Source of the DNA: CAYWMQ01 sp964459635
GTDB lineage: Bacteria > Patescibacteriota > Minisyncoccia > Phycocordibacterales > UBA12088
Direction: 5' to 3'
Assembly: GCA_964459635.1 (NCBI GenBank)
Contig: CAYWMQ010000001.1
Location: forward strand, 34,223-98,222
Length of the DNA: 64,000 nt
Part shown: positions 55,201 to 61,391 of the stretch, one piece after another
How positions within the stretch are numbered: the first letter of the stretch is position 1
Layout of the letters: each line of letters opens with the position of its first letter
Made by a program: the position numbers and the translations under genes
The notes under the pieces: generated by a model
What the model was told of the DNA's origin: nothing
The model's database searches: none
What the model saw: only the letters and a program-made list of their open reading frames with translations

Positions 55201-55491
55201 ATGCCGGAGAAAGTCCCATGCGTGTATATCCTTACAAACGCACGCAACGGAACGCTGTATACCGGCGTAACATCTGATCTGACAAAGCGATTACAGGAAC
55301 ACCGCTTAGAATCCGTAGACGGATTTACAAAGAAATACCACGTCCATACGTTGGTGTACTATGAGGTATGCGAAACAATGTATGACGCGATTGCACGTGA
55401 AAAGCTAATCAAAGGTGGGTCTCGAAAGAAGAAGCTCACGCTTATTGAGAGAATGAATCCGACGTGGCGTGATCTCTCGAACCTATTGTAA
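55201..55491 (+). CDS. GIY-YIG nuclease domain protein, bracketed by inverted repeats
   Basis: 96 residues from ATG 55201 (the open frame begins at 55141 but runs through the repeat). The family motifs are visible: VYIL (GIY position) and LYTGVT (YIG position) at about 7-23, the Arg in DLTKRLQEH, the conserved Tyr in LVYYEVC, and the metal-binding Glu in AIAREKLIKGG, followed by KKKLTLIERMNP. This is the small stand-alone GIY-YIG type related to UvrC/intron-nuclease domains, expected to cut DNA; its role is unknown. It is flanked on both sides by perfect 29-bp inverted repeats (55156-55184, 55501-55529), so gene and repeats look like one unit inserted between two convergent cohesin genes. Confidence 0.92.
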   Translation: MPEKVPCVYILTNARNGTLYTGVTSDLTKRLQEHRLESVDGFTKKYHVHTLVYYEVCETMYDAIAREKLIKGGSRKKKLTLIERMNPTWRDLSNLL

Positions 55492-55500
55492 CTATACCCA

Positions 55501-55529
55501 TGGATTGCTTCGCTTCGCTCGCAAAGACG
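55501..55529. repeat. Right 29-bp inverted repeat of the GIY-YIG cassette
   Basis: Exact reverse complement of 55156-55184, starting 9 nt after the GIY-YIG stop codon. The rest of 55530-55784 shows no gene. Confidence 0.92.
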
Positions 55530-55784
55530 ACAAGCTGCTCGTTCAAGCGAGGAGAGCCTATGTGCATTTGTACATATACAGGAGTTTGAAATTGCTCACC
55601 TGCCGTGGGAATACCTCTGGATTGTCCGTCCGAACGAATGCGTGCTCAGTTGGGCGGGCTTCGCTTTGGCGCCTCCCTGCGTCACCGCCTCGGAGCATAG
55701 GCAAAGACAGTACATCTGCGACGATGCACAGCTGCGCTTTGTGCTTGATTCAGACACGGTGCAGCGTAAAGGATGCGTGCGTCC

Positions 55785-56498
55785 CTAGAAAAGCAGGGCA
55801 AAGCTGCCAAGGCGTGAATCATCCGCCATGGTGTTTATGATGATGGCAACATCGGTGAGTGATATCTTGCCGTCGTGGTTGAGGTCATACTTAGCTTCGT
55901 ACGTTCTGAATACGCGGCCTGAGACGATCCCAAAGTCAAAGAGGTTCACCACCCGGTCGCCGTTCACGTCGGGGCTCGGGCGCTCTGCGGTACGCACGAT
56001 GAGCGTGAGCGGAGCGCTGCTGACCGAGAGAGGTGTGCCACGGCCATCGTGCGCGAGGAGTGTGGCATCCGCTATGCCCACGGTGTACCGGCCCGGCTCG
56101 GACGCCACGACGTGCACGCGCAAAGCCACCGCACTTCCGACGAGGCCGCCCTCGGCGAGCGTACCGCCCGCGAAAGGTACTTTGTGCGCCTCCACTTGGG
56201 GTGGTGTTTGCCACAGGTCTATCACGGACTGATCGGTTTCCACCGCGACAACGCTCACGGAAGGGTGCGCGGAGACAAACGTACCCGCGATGGTGTTTAT
56301 GGGCTCGTCCGCGGTCACCACAATGTCAAGCGGGACATCCTCACCCGCGGCTATGAAGCGCGTGCTTTCCGGTACGAGCGACACGTACTCCGGCGTGCGC
56401 ACCACCGAAAGCGATGACGCGAGCAAGACAGCGATAGGCACTCCCATGACTATCTCGTACTTATGGCGACGCAGGTGGTGTCGGACCATGGCAAACAT
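55785..56498 (-). CDS. Exported protein with both a cohesin-like and a dockerin domain
   Basis: 237 residues from the ATG at 56498 (the frame opens at 56720, but GGGAAG lies 6 nt before 56498 and the residues just after fit a signal anchor). Anchor at about 17-35 (IVMGVPIAVLLASSLSV). Cohesin-like domain at about 40-175: GEDVPLDIVVTADEPINTI, SVIDLWQTPPQVEAHKVPFA, GGTLAEGGLVG, matching the S[IV]..LW...P......V.FAGG block of the other cohesins. The C-terminal 60 residues are a dockerin: DVNGDRVVNLFDFGIVSGRV and DLNHDGKISLTDVAIIINTM. Carrying both partners of the interaction, it could be an adaptor. Convergent with the block B genes and divergent from the GerMN gene. Confidence 0.82.
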   Translation of the reverse strand: MFAMVRHHLRRHKYEIVMGVPIAVLLASSLSVVRTPEYVSLVPESTRFIAAGEDVPLDIVVTADEPINTIAGTFVSAHPSVSVVAVETDQSVIDLWQTPPQVEAHKVPFAGGTLAEGGLVGSAVALRVHVVASEPGRYTVGIADATLLAHDGRGTPLSVSSAPLTLIVRTAERPSPDVNGDRVVNLFDFGIVSGRVFRTYEAKYDLNHDGKISLTDVAIIINTMADDSRLGSFALLF

Positions 56499-56582
56499 TT
56501 GTACTTCCCAGTATACGACACTCTCGTATGGGAGGTGCACGCATGCTGTAGACAACTCAAGCGCATTCAGTACGTAAAGAAG

Positions 56583-56588
56583 TACAAT
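56583..56588 (+). promoter_or_regulatory. -10 element TACAAT, leaderless start
   Basis: TACAAT lies 6 nt before ATG 56595. On the other strand GTATACT lies about 15-20 nt before the start of the divergent gene, so 56499-56594 is a two-way promoter region. Confidence 0.5.
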
Positions 56589-56594
56589 AAGTGC

Positions 56595-57113
56595 ATGAAC
56601 AAGCTCCTCACCATTCTCATACTTGTGGCGGCGCTCGGTGCCGCGTGGCTGTATCTTTCGGGCGGCTCGCTGCCCACATTTGACCTTGCGCCTGAGGTTA
56701 CAGACACTACCGCGGAGCAAGAGCGTGTGACGCTCTACTACTACTCACGTGCCCGGGATACGGACGAGCGTGGGACGCAGCTTTGTTCAAAGAGAGGGCT
56801 CGTACCGGTAGCGCGTGCGGTGCCGAAGGGTGCCACGCTGGAGGATGTACTCAGGTTGCTGCTTGCCGGCGAGCGCACCGATGCGGAGCTCGCAGGCGGT
56901 GTCGAGGTCAATTTCCCCCTTGTGGGCTTTCGGCTTGTGCGCGTAGAGCAGGAGGGCCGCAAAGCGATCCTCACCTTCGAAGACTCGCTTGGCAAAACGA
57001 GCGGTAGTGCATGCCGCGCAGCGATACTCTGGGCGCAGATAGAAGCGACGGCGCTGGCATACCCCGGTGTGCTTTCGGTCGAGTTCCGCCCGGAGACGCT
57101 GTTTCAGCCGTAA
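56595..57113 (+). CDS. GerMN-domain membrane-anchored protein
   Basis: 172 residues from ATG 56595, chosen for the -10 motif 6 nt upstream (the frame opens at 56463). One N-terminal span at about 4-24 (LTILILVAALGAAWLYLSGG) without a lipobox Cys. The rest is a GerMN domain: VTLYYYSRARDTDERGT, LVPVARAVPKGATLEDVLRL (long conserved alpha-beta block), LLAGE, GVEVNFPLVGFRLVRVEQEG, ILTFED, then an Ala-rich helix and SVEFRPE. The domain is named from spore germination proteins but is common on envelope proteins of non-spore-formers; exact role unknown. Its stop codon lies inside the left arm of the hairpin at 57110-57178. Confidence 0.88.
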   Translation: MNKLLTILILVAALGAAWLYLSGGSLPTFDLAPEVTDTTAEQERVTLYYYSRARDTDERGTQLCSKRGLVPVARAVPKGATLEDVLRLLLAGERTDAELAGGVEVNFPLVGFRLVRVEQEGRKAILTFEDSLGKTSGSACRAAILWAQIEATALAYPGVLSVEFRPETLFQP

Positions 57114-57178
57114 CGAGTAACGAGTAACGAGTGGGCGAGGCGCGAGTGAAGGAATACTCGGTACTCGCGCCTCGTTAC
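57110..57178. repeat. Hairpin, GGCGCGAGT family, overlapping a stop codon
   Basis: Left arm (57110-57140; three cgagtaa-type direct repeats then GCGAGGCGCGAGT) pairs with 57156-57178 (ACTCGCGCCTCG then TTACTCGTTAC) with an internal insertion. Family members at 45487 and 52142. Confidence 0.75.
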
Positions 57179-57223
57179 TCGTTACTACAGCATCTCGCGG
57201 GGAAGATAAAGTTTCTGATACAC

Positions 57224-57754
57224 ATGAAGCACAATAGAACACAGACAATAGGCAGTTATATTGACGAAGCTGTATACGGTGCCAATGACGGCATTGTGAC
57301 CACCTTTGCGGTCGTGGCAGGCGCTGCGGGCGCAAGCCTCGGGCACAACGCCATCATCGTGATGGGCCTTGCGAATCTCATAGCGGACGGCTTCTCCATG
57401 GGCGCGTCGAGCCTGCTCTCGATACGCACGGAGGCGGACGTGGCACGTGCGGGCGGGCACCGCGTGAGTCGCGACATGCGCAGGGCGGGCAAGCGCTCGC
57501 TCGTCACATTTGTTGGCTTTGTGAGTGCGGGCATGCTGCCCTTGGTCCCATTCCTTTTCAGCGTAGCACCTGGCACGGAGTTTCGCGTGTCGGCCACTGC
57601 AGCAGGCGTGTCGTTTTTTGTGGTCGGCGGCATGCGCTCACTCGTCACCCGCCGCTCGTTTGTGCGAAGCGGTCTGGAGATGCTCATACTGGGCGGCACC
57701 GCCGCTTCACTCGCGTACGCCACGGGCTGGATGATACAAGCGTGGGTACTGTAA
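57224..57754 (+). CDS. VIT1/CCC1-family transporter
   Basis: 176 residues from ATG 57224 (the frame opens at 57131 inside the hairpin). The first helix has the family motif YIDEAVYGANDGIVTTFAVV (residues about 11-30), followed by NLIADGFSMGASSLLS, the second hallmark segment with polar residues in the membrane. Five hydrophobic segments are expected: about 20-42, 46-65, 92-112, 118-140 and 150-172. Relatives move Fe(II) or Mn(II) across membranes in exchange for protons. This copy is short and lacks an extra cytosolic metal-binding domain, as in many bacterial members. Probable role: metal export or homeostasis. Directly after the stop lies a purine-rich tract (gaaaagagtaaagag). Confidence 0.93.
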   Translation: MKHNRTQTIGSYIDEAVYGANDGIVTTFAVVAGAAGASLGHNAIIVMGLANLIADGFSMGASSLLSIRTEADVARAGGHRVSRDMRRAGKRSLVTFVGFVSAGMLPLVPFLFSVAPGTEFRVSATAAGVSFFVVGGMRSLVTRRSFVRSGLEMLILGGTAASLAYATGWMIQAWVL

Positions 57755-57857
57755 AAAGAAAAGAGTAAAGAGAGAAGAGAAAGAAGAGGATAGCTGGACA
57801 TGTTGATAGTCGGGATATAGATTAGCACATGCATTTGCACGGCATGGCAAGGCTTCG

Positions 57858-57863
57858 TATACT
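57858..57863 (+). promoter_or_regulatory. -10 element TATACT, leaderless start
   Basis: TATACT lies 8 nt before ATG 57872. Confidence 0.5.
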
Positions 57864-57871
57864 GGGAATAT

Positions 57872-58249
57872 ATGACTGCAAGCACGTACGATAACAAAGA
57901 TATGGAACAGTTAGCTGGTGCTATCGAGGACCTCGCGGGCATGGTCGCACGTGAGCTTGCTGAGTTCCGGAAAGAAGTTGATGAGCGCTTTGACGCCGTG
58001 GATGCAAGGTTTGACGCGGTGGACAAGCGTTTTGATGCGGCAGATGCACGCTTTGATGCGATTGATGGGCGATTCAATGAAGTAGATACGCAACTTGCCG
58101 AGATGCGTGTCGAAATCCGACAGATTCGCGAACGACTGCACTCACTTGAGGAAAAGCATATTCCGCTTGCAGAGCAAGACGAGCTATGGCAACGCATCCG
58201 TCGTATTGAGGATAAGCTTGGCCTACCTCACGAGCTAAAGGTGGCCTAG
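57872..58249 (+). CDS. Small coiled-coil protein with RFDAVDA heptads
   Basis: 125 residues, no signal peptide or membrane span. Residues about 38-73 are five near-exact heptads, (R/K)FDA(V/A/I)D(A/K/G), a regular parallel coiled coil; the flanks are also helical (EIRQIRERLHSLEEKH). Such short heptad-repeat proteins are common and usually oligomerise; function unknown. The repeated heptads are also repeated at DNA level (tttgatgc/tttgacgc), so unit number could vary. It stands between the VIT transporter and the accessory island, with its own -10 box. Confidence 0.65.
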   Translation: MTASTYDNKDMEQLAGAIEDLAGMVARELAEFRKEVDERFDAVDARFDAVDKRFDAADARFDAIDGRFNEVDTQLAEMRVEIRQIRERLHSLEEKHIPLAEQDELWQRIRRIEDKLGLPHELKVA

Positions 58250-58366
58250 GCACAACCAACGCAAAACCGTACACCCGAGATACAAAAAGGACACGAGGAT
58301 ATCAGGACTTGGGTACTGAAAACCAAAAAATCGAGATGCTGGACTGTTGGAAAACGTGATACACAT

Positions 58367-58410
58367 GCGCTGTTACGTAGCATGTTACGTAACAGGCTAC
58401 GTAACAGCGC
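58367..58410. repeat. Nested palindrome, GTTACGTAGC family
   Basis: Perfect 15-bp outer arms GCGCTGTTACGTAGC (58367-58381) and GCTACGTAACAGCGC (58396-58410) enclose a second perfect palindrome TGTTACGTAACA (58383-58394). Relative of 10951-10982. Confidence 0.88.
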
Positions 58411-58541
58411 TCGCCACCGCCTCCCTGAGCAAAGGGCCTGGGGGCTCTGGGTGACGTTGAGAATGTGGAGCAACGCTACGTTCTCAAATAAAATCCCATA
58501 ACTCAAAATTACAAGTTAAAATTCAACATCGACTTCGCGTT

Positions 58542-58570
58542 CGTCATTGCGAGCGAAGCGCGGCAATCCA
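58542..58570. repeat. Solo REP-like copy related to the GIY-YIG inverted repeats
   Basis: 29 nt, same orientation as 55156-55184, with three differences. No second arm was found nearby. Confidence 0.8.
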
Positions 58571-58781
58571 GCATCGCGCGGCAGCTACCCCACAGTGTTC
58601 GTATGAGAGCTATGGCCAGCCCCCTTCGCCCCTCTGCCCGCATCGTTGCGGATGGGTAGGCGAAGGCTACGGCGGGACACGGTGAGAATGGGGAAGAGCG
58701 CGTATGCGGAGTCCGTATGCGAATGGGGGATGACGGCACCACCTCGCGAAAAGGCCCCGTTTGGGCTAGAGTTGGGGCATT

Positions 58782-59411
58782 ATGGCGTACATTTTTCTCG
58801 ACGAGAGTGGTGATCTGGGATTTGGAAAGGCATCAAGCCGATGGTTTCTTTTTACCGTTGCGATCGTGTCGGAGCCGCGCTCCCTTGAAAGGGTAGTCAG
58901 GAAAATCTGGAGGCCACTCAAGAAAAAACATAAAAAGCTGGGCGAGATGCACGCATACCACGCGGACGACAGTACACGAACAAGAATGCTTCAGCGGCTT
59001 AACGAACTCGATGACTTGAAGGTGCTGACAGTCGTTCTGAATAAGCAAAAGGTATACGTGGACCTGCGCAATCAGAAAAATTTGCTGTACAACTATACGG
59101 CCAATATTTTACTCGACCGCTTGCACTCAAGCGGGCTCATAAAAAAAGGAGAGGTTCTTGAGCTGTATATCGACCGCAAAGACACGAAGAAGCGCCTGAG
59201 AGAAAACTTCATAGAATACCTACGTGAAGCCATGACAGCTCGGCGGCAAGGCTCGTTTACTGTTGCGTTGCATTCGTCTCATGAAAATAAGTCTCTGCAA
59301 GCGGTTGACTTTATGTCATGGGCAATCTTCAGGAAATACGAGCGGGGCGACTATGAGTATTATGAGCGTATCAAGAACAAGATCGTGGATGAGCGCTTAC
59401 TCTTCCCCTAA
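58782..59411 (+). CDS. DUF3800 family protein
   Basis: 209 residues. It opens with the family motif FLDESGD at residues 5-11; further acidic positions are GEMHAYHADD (about 54-63), LELYIDRKD (about 127-135) and LQAVDFMSWAIFRKYERGD (about 171-189). DUF3800 proteins are predicted to have an RNase H-like fold with an Asp/Glu metal site and are often found in defence or mobile regions; substrate unknown. The position at the edge of an island with restriction-modification genes fits this. A TAGAGT motif lies 9 nt before the ATG; the upstream segment resembles that before 59872. Confidence 0.9.
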   Translation: MAYIFLDESGDLGFGKASSRWFLFTVAIVSEPRSLERVVRKIWRPLKKKHKKLGEMHAYHADDSTRTRMLQRLNELDDLKVLTVVLNKQKVYVDLRNQKNLLYNYTANILLDRLHSSGLIKKGEVLELYIDRKDTKKRLRENFIEYLREAMTARRQGSFTVALHSSHENKSLQAVDFMSWAIFRKYERGDYEYYERIKNKIVDERLLFP

Positions 59412-59871
59412 AAATAAGAAAGCCCCTCGCTTTAACGGGGCGCCATTCGGTACCCCAACGCGAGAGGTCTTACTTCTTATACACATAGTATATATTGTCA
59501 AGGATGAATTGTCAATGAGTCGCACCAGCGACGCTGTGGATTGTATAGCCTTCTTGTGAGAGCCAGCATAGCGCAACCGCCCTCGGTGCAGAACGGCTCT
59601 GCTTTAATTCAGGCGAGGTTAGAGGTTGTAGGTTACAGTTTATAGTCCTACGCACCAAGCCACACATCCGCCGCCCGTGCAAAACGGCGCGGTTTGGACT
59701 GAGGAGCCGGTTTGGGAATGCGTATGGGTATGGGGGCGAAAATACGCTTCCGCCTTCGCTTAAGCTACGACAGGACCAGTGCGGAGTATGTATATGAATA
59801 CAGCATTCTTCGCATACTACACCTCGCCTACGCCCTCGTTTTGGGCTATAGTTATAACGTTCGTACCAAAC
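59412..59871. other. Gene-free stretch before the restriction-modification island
   Basis: About 460 nt. A weak GCCCC/GGGGC hairpin follows the DUF3800 stop (59423-59443) without a clear T-run. A degenerate aggttagaggttgtaggttacag tract lies near 59620. Promoter-like TATAGT (59847-59852) and TATAAC (59853-59858) precede the next gene. An open frame runs from 59779 but its first 31 residues look non-coding. Confidence 0.55.
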
Positions 59872-60429
59872 ATGGCAGGGTCAAAAACCATACATATTTC
59901 TCAAAAGGATGTAGCTGATGAGGGTATGACAGCTGCCGATCTGTTGGCTAGTGCTGCACGCGTTGGGTATAGACGTGGGCCAAAGATAGAAGCATCGGAT
60001 CCTGCAACAAGGGTAAAACAAACGCTTGTTGAAAAAATAAACGCATCTCTCTGGTGGCATGTTCCCCCTTCCGACCCGAATGCATACAAAAAGCGAGGGA
60101 AGTTTTTGGCGTCAACGTACAATCAGGCTGCATTTTATGGCAAACCGGATAATGTCCCAGAAAGGGTAGCAGTATCGAATCCACTTTGGGGTTTTTCAGA
60201 GAAAGATATTTTGAAAGCACTTTTCCCAGAAAGGTACGAATCTTTATTTCGATCTGTAGAAACGGATGATGTGGGTTGGTATAGCAAACGTATAGATCTT
60301 GATGCGAAAATGTACCGAAAGGCAAAATCGCTGGGTTATGACGCGATAGTCTTGCTCGCGTCAGGCGCGCAGAGAGATCTTGAGTTGAACAGAAAGCCTC
60401 GTTCGATCGAGTTGAACCTTTGTTTTTGA
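59872..60429 (+). CDS. Putative ADP-ribosyltransferase-like protein upstream of the restriction-modification genes
   Basis: 185 residues from ATG 59872 (open frame from 59779; the earlier part is Tyr/Phe-rich and follows the non-coding style of the region). I do not recognise it firmly. Weak hints of a phage-type ADP-ribosyltransferase fold: YNQAAFYGKPDNVPERVAVS then NPLWGF, and near the end KAKSLGYDAIVLLASG with a closing RSIELN strand, where relatives have LGYDGI ... E..V. A catalytic Glu is not certain. It ends one base before the ATG of the methyltransferase, so it is probably part of the restriction-modification transcript. The DNA is AT-richer than the rest of the window. Could instead be a controller or an unrelated passenger gene. 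Confidence 0.5.
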   Translation: MAGSKTIHISQKDVADEGMTAADLLASAARVGYRRGPKIEASDPATRVKQTLVEKINASLWWHVPPSDPNAYKKRGKFLASTYNQAAFYGKPDNVPERVAVSNPLWGFSEKDILKALFPERYESLFRSVETDDVGWYSKRIDLDAKMYRKAKSLGYDAIVLLASGAQRDLELNRKPRSIELNLCF

Positions 60430-60430
60430 T

Positions 60431-61387
60431 ATGACACAAGGACAAACGATTTCAGAAATTGCAGCCACGTTCGACATAAATAAAATTTATGCCCGACAGC
60501 TTTTTCATGCTTCAAGCAAGATAAACACGTTTGAAAGTATTGCAAAAATCATTGATGAGAAACCAAAACCATTTGTAAAATGGGTGGGTGGAAAGCGACA
60601 GCTCCTCCGGCAGTTTCGCGAACTGGGTTTGTATCCACCGGAAGAGTTTGACCCTATCAGAAACACCTATTTCGAGCCCTTTGTCGGTGGAGGAGCAGTG
60701 TTTTTTGATCTTCTACCTAAGAACGCGGTGCTATCTGACCTCAACGTTGAACTGGTTACCACCTATAATGTCATTAAGAACGACGTGGAGACACTCATCA
60801 AATCGTTGAAACAGCACAGATACGCAAAAGAGTACTATTTAAAAGTACGGGCGCAAGACACTACAAACTTGTCGCCCACTGAAATTGCATCACGCTTCAT
60901 CTACCTCAACCGCGCAGGGTTCAACGGAATGTACCGCGTCAACAGCCGAGGTGAGTTCAATGTACCGTTCGGTAGATACACAAACCCGATAATTTGTGAC
61001 GAACTAAACCTACGTCGAGTTTCTAAGGTGCTGCAAAAAGTAAAAATTCATAAGCAGGATTACAGAAACGTTCTAACGCAAGCCAAAAAAGGCGATTTCG
61101 TATATTTTGATCCTCCTTATTACCCATCAAGCAAGACTGCTTCGTTTACAGCTTATACGGCGGAAACCTTTTTGGAGGACGAGCAAACGGAGCTTCGCGA
61201 CACGTTCGTCCAGTTACACAAGCGCGGTTGTTTCATAATGCTTTCAAATTCAGATACGTCATTTATAAATAGGCTTTATTCAGGATGCAAAGGGGTAAAC
61301 GTCAACAAGGTTGAGGCGGGTCGCGCAATCAATTCAAAGGCATCAAAGCGTGGAAAAATATCAGAAGTGCTTGTGACTAACTATTAA
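60431..61387 (+). CDS. DNA adenine methyltransferase, Dam/D12 class (alpha type), of a restriction-modification system
   Basis: 318 residues. An N-terminal 45-residue helical extension (EIAATFDINKIYARQLF, helix-turn-helix-like) precedes the D12-class methyltransferase: FVKWVGGKRQLL (48-59), AdoMet motif FEPFVGGGAVFF (81-92), DLNVELV, FIYLNRAGFNGMYRVN (the conserved segment after motif III), and catalytic DPPY at 227-230. It transfers a methyl group to N6 of adenine. Relatives include Dam (GATC) and the FokI-type methylases; the target cannot be read from sequence. The stop is 4 nt before the endonuclease gene. It protects host DNA from the neighbouring nuclease. Codon use is AT-rich, pointing to horizontal transfer. 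Confidence 0.93.
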   Translation: MTQGQTISEIAATFDINKIYARQLFHASSKINTFESIAKIIDEKPKPFVKWVGGKRQLLRQFRELGLYPPEEFDPIRNTYFEPFVGGGAVFFDLLPKNAVLSDLNVELVTTYNVIKNDVETLIKSLKQHRYAKEYYLKVRAQDTTNLSPTEIASRFIYLNRAGFNGMYRVNSRGEFNVPFGRYTNPIICDELNLRRVSKVLQKVKIHKQDYRNVLTQAKKGDFVYFDPPYYPSSKTASFTAYTAETFLEDEQTELRDTFVQLHKRGCFIMLSNSDTSFINRLYSGCKGVNVNKVEAGRAINSKASKRGKISEVLVTNY

Positions 61388-61391
61388 TTGT

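Larger units (their letters stand above)
58250..58781. other. Gene-free stretch with two repeat families
   Basis: About 530 nt without a credible gene. It contains the nested GTTACGTAGC palindrome (58367-58410), a REP-like copy (58542-58570) and, near its end, a promoter-like segment (ccgtttgggctagagttgg, 58758-58776) that resembles the one before the gene at 59872. Confidence 0.65.

Noticed and set aside
55156..58570. Classic IS element around the GIY-YIG gene
   Set aside because: No DDE, HUH or serine recombinase is encoded and no target-site duplication is visible, so the unit is described as a repeat-bracketed gene only.
59423..59443. Intrinsic terminator after DUF3800
   Set aside because: The stem is only 5 bp and no T-run follows.
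60431..60600. Separate small helix-turn-helix controller gene before the methyltransferase
   Set aside because: The helix-turn-helix-like stretch is in frame with and directly continuous into the methyltransferase, so it is its N-terminal extension.
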